In this document: piece after piece, positions 7,646-15,946 of the stretch
How positions within the stretch are numbered: position 1 is the stretch's first letter
How the letters are laid out: every line of letters starts with the position of its first letter
Origin: DAISIL01 sp036822015
Lineage (GTDB): Bacteria > Bacteroidota > Bacteroidia > Cytophagales > Bernardetiaceae
Assembly: GCA_036822015.1 (NCBI GenBank)
Contig: DAISIL010000003.1
Coordinates: 41,656-105,655 of the forward strand
DNA length: 64,000 bases
Reading direction: 5' to 3'
Made by a program: the position numbers and the translations under genes
The notes under the pieces: generated by a model
Seen by the model: the letters and a program-made list of their open reading frames with translations, nothing else
What the model was told of the DNA's origin: nothing
Database searches by the model: none

Positions 7646-9565
7646 ATGTTAAACGGAAAAGTGCCAGAGGGGCCGCTAGGTGAAAAGTGGACCCGCCATA
7701 AATTCAACATTCGTTTGGTCAATCCGGCCAACAAGCGCAAATATACCATCATCGTCGTCGGTACAGGCCTGGCAGGGGCATCGGCTTCGGCTACTTTTGC
7801 CGAACTAGGCTACAACGTAAAGACTTTTTGCTTCCAGGATAGCCCGCGTCGGGCGCACAGCATCGCCGCCCAAGGGGGGATCAATGCAGCTAAGAACTAC
7901 CAAAACGATGGGGATAGTGTTTATCGCCTGTTTTATGATACCATCAAAGGAGGCGACTACCGCGCACGCGAAGGCAACGTACATCGTCTAGCCGAGGTGA
8001 GCGTCAATATCATCGACCAGTGTGTGGCGCAGGGCGTGCCTTTTGCGCGGGAGTACGGCGGAACGCTCTCCAACCGCTCTTTTGGTGGGGCTTTGGTATC
8101 CCGTACTTTTTATGCCAAAGGACAAACGGGACAGCAGTTGCTCCTGGGGGCTTATAGCGCAATGAGCCGTCAGGTAGCTGCCGGAAAAATCAAGCTCTAT
8201 CCCCGTACCGAAATGCTTGATCTCGTGATGGTGGACGGCAAAGCTCGAGGTATCATCACCCGAAACCTCATCACGGGTAAGATCGAATCCCATAGCGCAC
8301 ACGCTGTTGTGTTGGCTACGGGTGGCTATTCCAACGTCTTTTTTCTCTCCACTAACGCCATGGGTTCTAATGCTACGGCTGCCTGGCGTGCGCACAAAAA
8401 AGGTGCGTATTTTGCTAATCCCTGCTATACCCAAATCCACCCTACGTGTATTCCAGTCTCGGGCGGCGGGCATCAATCCAAGCTCACGCTCATGTCCGAG
8501 TCGCTTCGCAACGACGGGCGCGTATGGGTGCCTAAGCGTGCCGACGACAACCGACCGCCAAGCCAAATCCCCGAAGAGGAGCGCGATTACTACCTCGAAC
8601 GCCGTTATCCCACCTTCGGTAACCTCGTCCCCCGAGATGTGGCTTCCCGAAATGCCAAGTACGTCTGTGATGAAGGACGCGGCGTAGGACCCACCAAAAG
8701 AGCCGTTTATCTCGATTTCCGTGATGCCATCAAGCGCGACGGCGAAGATAAAATCAAGGACAAATACGGCAACTTGTTCGATATTTACAACCAAATCACG
8801 GATGTAAACCCCTACAAGGAACCCATGAAAATCTACCCTGCCCCTCACTACACCATGGGCGGACTTTGGGTGGACTATAACCTGATGACCAACATCCCCG
8901 GCTTGTATGCCATCGGCGAAGCCAACTTCTCGGATCACGGCGCAAACCGCTTAGGAGCTAGTGCCTTGATGCAGGGGCTGGCCGATGGGTATTTTGTCAT
9001 CCCTTATACCATCGGCGACTATCTGGCCGCTGAAAAATACGACATCCCGACCGAAGATCATCCCGAGTTCAAGAAAGCCATCAAGGAAACGGAGGATCAC
9101 ATCAAAGACCTGCTCGGACGCAACGGCAACCGCACCCCCGATGACTTCCACAAAGAACTCGGCGATATTATGATCGAATACTGCGGAATGTCTCGTACCG
9201 AAGAAGGCCTGAAACTCGCCCGCCAGAAGATTCGCGACCTGCGGGAGGAGTTCCGTACCAACCTCAAGACCATCGGAACGAACGAAGAACTCAATATCAC
9301 CCTCGAGAAAGCCAAGCGCGTCGAGGATTTCCTCGAACTCGGCGAACTTATGGTGGTTGATGCCCTGGATCGCAACGAATCCTGTGGCGGACACTTCCGA
9401 GAAGAGTACCAAACCGAAGAAGGAGAGGCACTCCGCGATGACGAAAACTACGCCTACGTATCTGCCTGGGAGTACGATCACAACAACGACAACGAAAACC
9501 CTAAGCTCCACAAAGAGGAACTGGTCTTCGAGAACGTCAAGCTCACCCAACGCAGCTACAAGTAA
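7646..9565 (+). CDS. sdhA: Succinate dehydrogenase/fumarate reductase flavoprotein subunit
   Basis: A 639-residue flavoprotein subunit of complex II. It has the dinucleotide-binding GTGLAGASA near residue 34 and HSIAAQGG with H71 as the expected covalent FAD attachment site. The active-site region PTCIPVSGGGHQSKLTLMSE, the HYTMGGLWVD motif and GANRLGASALMQG follow. The unusual length and sequence fit the Bacteroidota/epsilon-type soluble SdhA/FrdA (type B, diheme cytochrome b partner) rather than E. coli SdhA. ATG 7646 is chosen; the frame opens 84 bases earlier without conservation. It is followed 36 bases later by sdhB. No cytochrome b gene (sdhC) is in the operon or elsewhere in the window. 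Direction (succinate oxidation or fumarate reduction) cannot be decided from sequence. Confidence 0.95.
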   Translation: MLNGKVPEGPLGEKWTRHKFNIRLVNPANKRKYTIIVVGTGLAGASASATFAELGYNVKTFCFQDSPRRAHSIAAQGGINAAKNYQNDGDSVYRLFYDTIKGGDYRAREGNVHRLAEVSVNIIDQCVAQGVPFAREYGGTLSNRSFGGALVSRTFYAKGQTGQQLLLGAYSAMSRQVAAGKIKLYPRTEMLDLVMVDGKARGIITRNLITGKIESHSAHAVVLATGGYSNVFFLSTNAMGSNATAAWRAHKKGAYFANPCYTQIHPTCIPVSGGGHQSKLTLMSESLRNDGRVWVPKRADDNRPPSQIPEEERDYYLERRYPTFGNLVPRDVASRNAKYVCDEGRGVGPTKRAVYLDFRDAIKRDGEDKIKDKYGNLFDIYNQITDVNPYKEPMKIYPAPHYTMGGLWVDYNLMTNIPGLYAIGEANFSDHGANRLGASALMQGLADGYFVIPYTIGDYLAAEKYDIPTEDHPEFKKAIKETEDHIKDLLGRNGNRTPDDFHKELGDIMIEYCGMSRTEEGLKLARQKIRDLREEFRTNLKTIGTNEELNITLEKAKRVEDFLELGELMVVDALDRNESCGGHFREEYQTEEGEALRDDENYAYVSAWEYDHNNDNENPKLHKEELVFENVKLTQRSYK

Positions 9566-9601
9566 TCCATTCAGCCAAATCAAAAAAACCTTTTTTCAGT
9601 C

Positions 9602-10393
9602 ATGGAACCAAAAGGAAGAAACTATACCCTCAAAGTGTGGCGACAAAAAAACGCCACCGCCAAAGGCAAATTTGAGACCTACTCGGTCAAGGGCATCTCC
9701 CCGGATATGTCATTTCTTGAAATGATCGACTATCTCAACGAGCAGCTACTCCGCGATGGCACTGATCCTATTGCTTTCGATCACGACTGCCGCGAGGGCA
9801 TTTGTGGGATGTGTAGCATGTATATCAACGGTCGTCCGCATGGCCCCAAAAACGCCATCACAACTTGTCAGTTGCACATGCGTTCGTTCAGCGACGGTGA
9901 GACGATTTATGTGGAGCCGTGGCGTGCCAAGGCCTTCCCTGTCGTAAAAGACGTAATGGTAGATCGCAGTGCTTTTGATCGGATCATCCAGGCAGGTGGT
10001 TTTATTTCTGTCCCGACGGGCAGCGCACCGGATGCCAACGAAATCCCGATTGGTAAGGAAGTCGCTGATGAAGCCATGAACGCCGCCACGTGTATTGGCT
10101 GCGGGGCTTGCGTGGCTGCCTGCAAGAACGCCTCGGCGATGCTCTTTGTCTCGGCAAAGGTTTCGCAGTTGGCACTGTTGCCACAAGGTCATGCCGAACG
10201 CAAAAAGCGCGTCGAAAAGATGGTCGCCCAGATGGATGCCGAAGGCTTTGGGGCTTGCACCAACACGGGTGCTTGCTCGGCCGAATGTCCGAAGGAAATC
10301 TCCCTGACCAACATCGCCCGCATGAACCGCGAGTATTTCTCGGCTAAGGTGAGTTCGGATTACGTCGAAGATCACGAACTGATTAAAGCCTAA
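9602..10393 (+). CDS. sdhB: Succinate dehydrogenase/fumarate reductase iron-sulfur subunit
   Basis: A 263-residue iron-sulfur subunit that carries electrons between the flavoprotein and the quinone site. The [2Fe-2S] ligands include C63, C68 and C70 (CREGICGMC) with a fourth Cys about 12 residues on. The C-terminal half has CIGCGACVAAC and CTNTGACSAECP, which supply the [4Fe-4S] and [3Fe-4S] clusters. It follows sdhA by 36 bases and ends the operon at a strong terminator. Length and motifs are normal for the type B complex of Bacteroidota. Confidence 0.95.
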   Translation: MEPKGRNYTLKVWRQKNATAKGKFETYSVKGISPDMSFLEMIDYLNEQLLRDGTDPIAFDHDCREGICGMCSMYINGRPHGPKNAITTCQLHMRSFSDGETIYVEPWRAKAFPVVKDVMVDRSAFDRIIQAGGFISVPTGSAPDANEIPIGKEVADEAMNAATCIGCGACVAACKNASAMLFVSAKVSQLALLPQGHAERKKRVEKMVAQMDAEGFGACTNTGACSAECPKEISLTNIARMNREYFSAKVSSDYVEDHELIKA

Positions 10394-10411
10394 TTTTTTT
10401 ATTTGTTCACC

Positions 10412-10458
10412 AAAAAGCACAGGTCTGCTTCCGAGCAGACTTGTGCTTTTTTTATTTT
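10412..10458 (+). terminator. Rho-independent terminator after sdhAB
   Basis: An 18-bp stem (10412-10429 with 10434-10451, one G-T wobble) closes a TCCG tetraloop and runs into a long T tract. It separates sdhB from the MFS gene, whose ATG is only 12 bases after the stem. Confidence 0.9.
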
Positions 10459-10463
10459 TTGTT

Positions 10464-11648
10464 ATGGAATTTGCCCTCAACAAGGAGCGTCTTTATACGC
10501 CGCTTTTTGTCCGTCTGTGCTTGAGTGCCTTTTTCTTTACGTTGAGCTTCAATATCATCATTCCCGAGCTGCCCAACTATTTGAGTAGCCTTGGTGGTCA
10601 GGACTATAAGGGGCTGATAATCTCTCTTTTTGCCCTTACGGCGGGGCTTTCGCGGCCCTTCAGTGGCAAGCTCACGGATACGATGGGGCGGGTTCCGGTG
10701 ATGATCTTTGGTGTCGTGATTTGTACGATTTGTGGGGTGTTGTATCCGATCTTGGGGAGTGTGATTGCTTTTTTGGTTTTACGATTTTTTCATGGTCTTT
10801 CTACGGGCTTCACGCCTACGGGTCTTTCGGCTTATCTAGCCGACATCACCCCGACCAACAGGCGCGGCGAAGGTATGGGGATACTGGGTTTATCCAACTC
10901 AATGGGCATTGCGGGTGGCCCCGTACTTGGGCAGGAGTTGCTGCGTTTTTGGCCATCGCTGGATGTCTTGTTTTATACTTCGTCTTTGTTGGCGGTGGTT
11001 TCTTTGTTGATTTTGTGGGGCTTACCCGAGACGCTCACCGATGAGCATCCGCGTTCGGCGAAGGCTCCGTTGCGTTTGCGTTGGGTGGATGTCTTTGAGC
11101 CACGTGTTTGGCCGGCGGCTTTGGTGATGCTGCTTTCTACGGTGGCTTTTGGTATTGTCCTGACGATCATCCCTGATTTTAGTGAGCATCTGGGCTTGCG
11201 CAACAAGGGGCTTTTCTTTGGTTTTTTGGTGATTGGTTCGGCGAGTGTGCGTATTTTGGGAGGGCGTATATTTGATCGTTTTTCGCGAAGCGGTATTTTG
11301 TTTTTTTCAACAGCGGGTCTGATCGTAGCATCCTTGTACACGGTATTTGTGGAGAGCCAAACGGAGTTGTTTATTTCGGGCTTGCTTTTCGGGATCGCAG
11401 TGGGCTTCAACTCGCCGACACTTTTTGCTTGGGGGGTAGATTTGAGCCTGGCGCAGTTTCGGGGGCGGGCGATGGCTACTTTGTATATCGCCTTGGAGGC
11501 CGGCGTAGCGATGGGCGCTTTGCTTTCGGGCTGGCTGTATGCCAATGATGCGGCTAATTTTGGGAAAATATTTTTGGCTAATGCCCTGTGCGCATTGCTG
11601 GCCTGTGTGGTGGCGGGGCGATGGTGGTGGGTACACCATCGGATATGA
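10464..11648 (+). CDS. MFS transporter
   Basis: A 394-residue major facilitator superfamily protein with about 12 hydrophobic segments. The loop 2-3 signature is visible as GKLTDTMGRVPVM, and a related DRFSRSG loop occurs in the second half. TM4 carries RFFHGLSTGFTPTG. The family resembles YfcJ/tetracycline-type drug:H+ antiporters, but the substrate cannot be read from sequence. ATG 10464 is chosen over a frame opening 21 bases earlier that lies inside the preceding terminator stem. It stands alone between the sdhAB terminator and the rplM promoter. Confidence 0.85.
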   Translation: MEFALNKERLYTPLFVRLCLSAFFFTLSFNIIIPELPNYLSSLGGQDYKGLIISLFALTAGLSRPFSGKLTDTMGRVPVMIFGVVICTICGVLYPILGSVIAFLVLRFFHGLSTGFTPTGLSAYLADITPTNRRGEGMGILGLSNSMGIAGGPVLGQELLRFWPSLDVLFYTSSLLAVVSLLILWGLPETLTDEHPRSAKAPLRLRWVDVFEPRVWPAALVMLLSTVAFGIVLTIIPDFSEHLGLRNKGLFFGFLVIGSASVRILGGRIFDRFSRSGILFFSTAGLIVASLYTVFVESQTELFISGLLFGIAVGFNSPTLFAWGVDLSLAQFRGRAMATLYIALEAGVAMGALLSGWLYANDAANFGKIFLANALCALLACVVAGRWWWVHHRI

Positions 11649-11667
11649 AGAAAAAATCGCGGCTTTG

Positions 11668-11699
11668 TTTGTGATTGTGAGCCAATAAGCCTATCTTTG
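11668..11699 (+). promoter_or_regulatory. rplM operon promoter
   Basis: TTTG (11668-11671), a 20-base spacer and a perfect TATCTTTG (11692-11699). The ATG of rplM is 41 bases downstream. This is one of the best promoter matches in the window. Confidence 0.7.
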
Positions 11700-11740
11700 C
11701 CACTCGTTTCTTTAAATGTACTGACAGTCAATCAAAACTC

Positions 11741-12187
11741 ATGGATGCATTAAGCTATAAAACGCAACATGCCAACGCCTCCACTGTTCAAAAAGAATGG
11801 TGGGTCGTCGATGCCGAGGGGATGGTGCTGGGACGTTTGTGCAGCGAGGTAGCCAAGCTACTACGCGGCAAACACAAGCCTAGCTATACCCCTAACGTCG
11901 ATTGCGGCGACAAGGTAGTGGTCATCAACGCGGACAAAATCCGCTTGACCGGAAAAAAATGGACGGATCGTCCGATCATCACCCACAGTGGGCATCCAGG
12001 CGGACAAAAACGCCGCACGCCCATGCAGGTCATGCAAAAAGACCCGACCAAGCTCGTCGAAATCGCGGCGAAGGGGATGCTCCCCAAAAGCCGACTCGGG
12101 CGCGTATTGTTCAAAAATTTACACGTCGTTGCGGGGCCCGAACACAAGTACGAGGCACAGCAACCCAAAGTCTGGAAAATCAACTAA
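11741..12187 (+). CDS. rplM: 50S ribosomal protein uL13
   Basis: A 148-residue uL13, an early assembly protein of the large subunit. The family stretch WWVVDAEGMVLGRL leads in, followed by LLRGKHKPSYTPNVDCGD, the THSGHPGG segment and GMLPKSRLGR. It is first in a translation operon, with rpsI 3 bases downstream; the rplM-rpsI order is nearly universal in bacteria. Confidence 0.97.
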   Translation: MDALSYKTQHANASTVQKEWWVVDAEGMVLGRLCSEVAKLLRGKHKPSYTPNVDCGDKVVVINADKIRLTGKKWTDRPIITHSGHPGGQKRRTPMQVMQKDPTKLVEIAAKGMLPKSRLGRVLFKNLHVVAGPEHKYEAQQPKVWKIN

Positions 12188-12190
12188 ACT

Positions 12191-12577
12191 ATGAGCAGCA
12201 TTCAAGCCCTCGGCCGACGCAAAAAATCCGTTGCCCGGGTCTATATGGCCCCCGGCGAAGGAACCATTACCGTCAATGGCCGCACATTTGAGGATTATTT
12301 CCCCACAGAAGTCTTGCGCATGACCGTGGCACGCCCCCTCGAGATCACCGATAAAGCCAACGCTTTCGATCTGACGGTACGTGTACATGGCGGAGGCATC
12401 AAGGGACAAGCCGAAGCCGTCCGCTTAGGTATCTCCCGCGCCCTCCTGGAGGTAGATCAAACCTACCGTAGCAGTCTCAAGCCCGAAGGGTTTCTCACCC
12501 GAGATCCCCGTATGGTAGAACGTAAAAAGTACGGCCGACGCAAGGCACGCCGTCGTTTCCAGTTCAGCAAACGCTAA
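12191..12577 (+). CDS. rpsI: 30S ribosomal protein uS9
   Basis: A 128-residue uS9. It starts with ALGRRKKSVARVYM, contains VHGGGIKGQAEAVRLGISRAL, and ends in the basic tail whose last residues SKR reach the P-site tRNA. It begins 3 bases after rplM and precedes rpsB by 21 bases, so all three probably share one transcript. Confidence 0.97.
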   Translation: MSSIQALGRRKKSVARVYMAPGEGTITVNGRTFEDYFPTEVLRMTVARPLEITDKANAFDLTVRVHGGGIKGQAEAVRLGISRALLEVDQTYRSSLKPEGFLTRDPRMVERKKYGRRKARRRFQFSKR

Positions 12578-12598
12578 TCTTTATTTTCTTTTCGATTT

Positions 12599-13432
12599 AT
12601 GAACGTTACGTACAAAGAATTACTCGATGCAGGTGTTCATTATGGACACTTAAAGCGGAAATGGAATCCGAAAATGGCGCCCTATATCTTTATGGAGCGG
12701 AACGGAATCCACGTCATCGACCTCAACAAGACGCTTACTAGCCTTACTCGGGCTTGTGAGATCGCCAAGGGGATGACGCGCGACGGACGCAAGATTATGT
12801 TTGTGGCCACCAAAAAACAAGCCCGTGAGATTGTCTCGCAGGAAGCCACCCGTATAGGAATGCCGTTCGTTACTGAACGTTGGTTGGGCGGTATGCTCAC
12901 CAACTTTAATACGGTCAAGAAGTCGCTTAAAAAGCTCTCTTCGATCGACAAAATGATGAAAAGTGAAAGCTATCAGAACCTGGCCAAGCGCGAGCGTTTG
13001 ATGATTAGCCGCCAGAAGGAGAAACTGGAGCGCATCCTGGGAGGGATCGCCAACGAAAACCGTCTTCCATCAGCTATTTTTGTCGTGGATATTTCGCGGG
13101 AGCATATCGCCGTGAAGGAAGCCCGTAAACTCAACATCCCTGTCTTTGCCCTCGTCGATACCAATTCCGACCCTTCGTTGGCTGACTATGCCATCCCCGG
13201 AAATGACGATGCCTATAAGTCCATCGCCTTGATAACCAGAGCGTTCTCCCAAGCTATCGAAGTTGGACTCAACGAGCGAAAGCAAGAGCGCGAGGAAAAC
13301 AAGCGCAAGGAAGAGGAGTCTAAGAAGAAAGCCATGGATCAGAACCCCGAAGCTGCCGAGGTAGCCGAGGCCATGGCCGCCAAGCAAGACCTTGACAACG
13401 AAGCCACACCCACCCAAGAAACCGAGCAATAA
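12599..13432 (+). CDS. rpsB: 30S ribosomal protein uS2
   Basis: A 277-residue uS2. Recognisable parts are LLDAGVHYGHLKRKWNPKM at the N-terminus, VTERWLGGMLTNF, and PVFALVDTNSDP. The C-terminal 50 residues are a charged, low-complexity extension (Lys/Glu-rich, then Ala/Glu), longer than in E. coli but common in Bacteroidota. The 74-codon gene follows 11 bases downstream, interrupting the usual rpsB-tsf pairing. Confidence 0.97.
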   Translation: MNVTYKELLDAGVHYGHLKRKWNPKMAPYIFMERNGIHVIDLNKTLTSLTRACEIAKGMTRDGRKIMFVATKKQAREIVSQEATRIGMPFVTERWLGGMLTNFNTVKKSLKKLSSIDKMMKSESYQNLAKRERLMISRQKEKLERILGGIANENRLPSAIFVVDISREHIAVKEARKLNIPVFALVDTNSDPSLADYAIPGNDDAYKSIALITRAFSQAIEVGLNERKQEREENKRKEEESKKKAMDQNPEAAEVAEAMAAKQDLDNEATPTQETEQ

Positions 13433-13443
13433 GACCGACACTC

Positions 13444-13668
13444 ATGGAAGAGATCAAAGAACAAAAAGCTAAGCTAGAGCAAACCCTTGCCGAACTCAAA
13501 GGTAAGCAGGCCGATTTTTTCAAAAAGAAAAAAGCCGACCGAGACCCCGACGCTATCCAAGAGATTCGTCGACAGATCAACCAAGCTAAGCAGGAGGTCA
13601 AACGCCTCTACCGACCAAACAAAAAAACAGCTACGCCTTCGGATACTAATGCCGAAACAGAAGCCTAA
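13444..13668 (+). CDS. Small coiled-coil protein between rpsB and tsf
   Basis: A 74-residue, highly charged protein predicted to be almost all alpha-helical: heptad-like Lys/Glu/Leu spacing from 1-58, then a short polar tail. I do not recognise a family. It starts 11 bases after rpsB with the same codon style as its neighbours, so it is probably translated on the rpsB message. A ribosome-associated or structural role is only a guess from position. Its coding frame ends before a new -7 element and a terminator-like hairpin. Confidence 0.6.
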   Translation: MEEIKEQKAKLEQTLAELKGKQADFFKKKKADRDPDAIQEIRRQINQAKQEVKRLYRPNKKTATPSDTNAETEA

Positions 13669-13674
13669 TCTTTC

Positions 13675-13682
13675 TACCTTTG
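13675..13682 (+). promoter_or_regulatory. TACCTTTG -7 element before tsf
   Basis: A perfect TAnnTTTG directly after the stop of the 74-codon gene. A TTG -33 box is not evident. If used, transcription would start at the foot of the hairpin at 13685-13725. Confidence 0.4.
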
Positions 13683-13684
13683 TG

Positions 13685-13737
13685 AACTGATATTGCCCCA
13701 GCCAAAAGCAGGAGCAGTATCAGTTTTTTGTTTTTTT
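13685..13737 (+). terminator. Terminator or attenuator hairpin upstream of tsf
   Basis: A 15-bp stem (13685-13699 with 13711-13725; 13 Watson-Crick pairs, one G-T and one mismatch), an 11-base loop and a T-rich run (TTTTTTG then seven T). It ends 27 bases before the tsf ATG, so it either ends the rplM-rpsB transcript or attenuates tsf. Confidence 0.75.
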
Positions 13738-13764
13738 AAACCCTTCAACACATCCCCAAAAATC

Positions 13765-14595
13765 ATGGCAATCACGGCAAAAGATGTCAATAAGTTGCGC
13801 CAAATGACCGGTGCAGGTATGATGGACTGCAAAAAAGCACTCGTAGAAGCCGAAGGCGACTTCGAGGCTGCTATTGATATCCTTCGCAAACGCGGACAAA
13901 AACTTTCCGCCAAAAGGGCAGACAAGGAAGCTGCCGAAGGCTCCGTTTTCGTAGAAACTTTCGCTGACGATCAGCAGGGTATCCTGATCGCCCTCAACTG
14001 TGAAACCGATTTTGTCGCCAAAAACGATGACTTTGTCCGCCTCGGCAATACCATCCTGGCCCAAGCAGTTGCGCACCAACCCGCTACCAAGGAAGACCTT
14101 CTGGCTATCGAGGTAGAGGGACGCAAAATCGAAGACCACCTGACCGAACTCGTCGGAAAAATCGGCGAAAAGATCGAATTATCTGCCTATGAACACCTGA
14201 CAGCAGAGCGCGTTGTCTCCTATGTTCACGCTGGCGCAAAACTCGGTGTATTGGTAGCACTCACCAACGTAGGCGAGGCAGATTACCCAACCATCGGACG
14301 AAATATCGGTATGCAGATTGCGGCCATGAACCCCATTGCCGTCGATGAAACCGGTGTAGATGCAGCTACGCAGGCCCGTGAACTCGAAATCGCTCGCGAT
14401 AAAGCCAAGCAGGAGGGCAAACCCGAGCAGATGCTCGACAAAATTGCCCAGGGGGCTTTGAAGAAATACTTCAAAGAAAACACCCTTTTGAGCCAAGCCT
14501 TTGTCAAAGAACCGAAGTCGTCTGTTCAGGATTATCTCAATCAAGCCAACAAGGGCATGACCGTAACGACGTTCAAGCGCGTGGCTTTGGGATAA
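13765..14595 (+). CDS. tsf: Elongation factor Ts
   Basis: A 276-residue EF-Ts, the nucleotide exchange factor for EF-Tu. The UBA-like N-terminus has VNKLRQMTGAGMMDCKKAL, which contacts EF-Tu, followed by RADKEAAEG and the conserved NCETDFVAKND. The C-terminal dimerisation region carries QMAAMNP-like QIAAMNPIAV. ATG 13765 matches family N-termini; the frame is open 72 bases upstream but that region is the hairpin. It is separated from rpsB by the small gene and the hairpin. Confidence 0.97.
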   Translation: MAITAKDVNKLRQMTGAGMMDCKKALVEAEGDFEAAIDILRKRGQKLSAKRADKEAAEGSVFVETFADDQQGILIALNCETDFVAKNDDFVRLGNTILAQAVAHQPATKEDLLAIEVEGRKIEDHLTELVGKIGEKIELSAYEHLTAERVVSYVHAGAKLGVLVALTNVGEADYPTIGRNIGMQIAAMNPIAVDETGVDAATQARELEIARDKAKQEGKPEQMLDKIAQGALKKYFKENTLLSQAFVKEPKSSVQDYLNQANKGMTVTTFKRVALG

Positions 14596-14614
14596 AAAAG
14601 CAACGGAGCAACAG

Positions 14615-14665
14615 AAACCTTACTTGCTTTTGCCTTTTTGGGAAAAGTGAGTAAGGTTTTTTTTA
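14615..14665 (+). terminator. tsf terminator
   Basis: An imperfect stem of about 17 bp (from 14615, closing at 14658) followed by eight T. It lies just after tsf. The minus-strand gene at 14663 ends inside the T run. Confidence 0.75.
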
Positions 14666-15109
14666 TCGCAAGCTACCCACAAAAACTTTGAGTTGGTCGA
14701 TGAGGTCTAAGGTAACCTGAAACGAAAACTGCCGTTCCAGGCGCGAAAGTATCGACTTGTCGTATGACTTTCCAGAGGCTTTGATCTGCATAAAGACCTG
14801 ATTGTATTGGTTTTGCTCAATTAAGGCCAGCAAATCNNNNNNNNNNTCTGCCTCCGCCCTTGATGGCTCTCCGGAGCAAAGGTCATCGAGCAGCAGGTGT
14901 AGCTGTGCCGAAAGCTGATGCTGGGCCGTTTCGTAGTCGCGGGTATCCATGAGGCTACGCTCGCGTTGATAGCGGCGAAAACTAGCCGAGAGGCGGTCGC
15001 GGAGTTGTTCCAATTCCGGTTCATGTCCCAGATCAAGTGCATTGAGTTCGTTGAATAAGGATTGGAACTTGGCATCCTTGAATAGCTGTTTTAGTTTTTG
15101 GCAGTTCAT
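14663..15109 (-). CDS. Small helical protein resembling effector-associated domains, broken by an assembly gap
   Basis: About 148 codons as assembled, with a 10-base N run at 14846-14837 after about residue 87. The N-terminal part is helical and holds the pattern LSASFRRYQRERSLMDTRDY followed by a helix ending LHLLLDDL. This recalls the EAD11-type effector-associated domain of Bacteroidota, where a similar Arg-rich helix precedes a short turn. After the gap, LLALIEQNQYNQVFMQIKA could begin a second copy. EADs are death-fold-like adaptors in bacterial conflict systems and usually fused to an effector; none is visible here. The frame is consistent across the gap as written. The true gap size is unknown, so length and fusion partners are uncertain. 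The family call is from memory of the pattern. Confidence 0.5.
   Translation of the reverse strand: MNCQKLKQLFKDAKFQSLFNELNALDLGHEPELEQLRDRLSASFRRYQRERSLMDTRDYETAQHQLSAQLHLLLDDLCSGEPSRAEAXXXXDLLALIEQNQYNQVFMQIKASGKSYDKSILSRLERQFSFQVTLDLIDQLKVFVGSLR
14837..14846. other. Assembly gap
   Basis: Ten N bases inside the coding frame of the 14663-15109 gene. The round length suggests a placeholder, so real missing sequence may be longer. Confidence 0.95.
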
Positions 15110-15166
15110 CAAAAAAAAGATTTAGTCTTTGGTGAAAAACGCAAATGGGTGATAGATGTTTAGCGA

Positions 15167-15874
15167 CTAATGATCGCTGTCCAATAATTTTTCGACAACA
15201 TTTCCTTTCAAGATCACAATCACTGTTGGCGTAACGACGCTGTTGGTGTGTAGCGTAACCGCTTCATGGCCTTGTCCAGTTTGCTGGGGATTGTACATGA
15301 TTTCGATGGTCTTTGTTTTACCCGAATGAATCTGCATACCCGCATAAGAGACTAAATGTACACAGTTGCACGCCGACGTAACGGAGTGGATGTTGAGGTA
15401 TTTTTTGCCGGTATTGGTAAGGGCTATCTTCTGCTTTACCTGCGTCCATTTGGGGATATTTCCCAGGTCGATGGTATCTTTTTCGAGGACTGGGCGAGGT
15501 GCTTCGCTGGGGTCGGGTAGGGCAATGCCGCGTATGAGTAACGGGAAATCGGGACGGCTGGCATTGGAATAGACATGGATATTTTTGAAAAAGTTGCCCT
15601 CATGTCCTTGGCTATCGTAGCTCACAGCTACAAAACCGCTATCCTGGGGCATCACGGGATCAGTTGTCCAGCGGATGTTGGTACAGCCACAGGCAGCATC
15701 TACTTTGTTGATGATGAGGGGGTTATCTCCGGTATTTTTGAAGTGAAAAACGTGTGTAACTGTATCTCCGACCACAAAAGGCGCAAACTCATGTACTTCG
15801 GCATCAAAGATGATAACCTGCGCCATCACGGGTAGGGCGCACATCCAACAAAGTAAGCCGTAAAATAATTTCAT
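15167..15874 (-). CDS. DUF1573 exported protein
   Basis: A 235-residue protein with a signal peptide (about 1-18, ending VMAQ) and two immunoglobulin-like DUF1573 units, about 25-115 and 125-225. Each has the hallmark FKNTG or LTNTG strand and a CGCT or CNCV cysteine pair (AACGCTNIRW; SACNCVHLVS). DUF1573 proteins are abundant in Bacteroidota and presumed periplasmic; no biochemical activity is established. It is divergent from the A2M gene, separated by 72 bases. Confidence 0.88.
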   Translation of the reverse strand: MKLFYGLLCWMCALPVMAQVIIFDAEVHEFAPFVVGDTVTHVFHFKNTGDNPLIINKVDAACGCTNIRWTTDPVMPQDSGFVAVSYDSQGHEGNFFKNIHVYSNASRPDFPLLIRGIALPDPSEAPRPVLEKDTIDLGNIPKWTQVKQKIALTNTGKKYLNIHSVTSACNCVHLVSYAGMQIHSGKTKTIEIMYNPQQTGQGHEAVTLHTNSVVTPTVIVILKGNVVEKLLDSDH

Positions 15875-15946
15875 CTTTTTTCCGTCAAGATAAAAAAACT
15901 TCTTATCTTTTGAATGTTTTTAACGATCTTTTATCCAAACAAAGCA

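Noticed and set aside
7988..8938. Long minus-strand open frame in sdhA
   Set aside because: It is antisense to a strongly conserved gene and has no family features or promoter.
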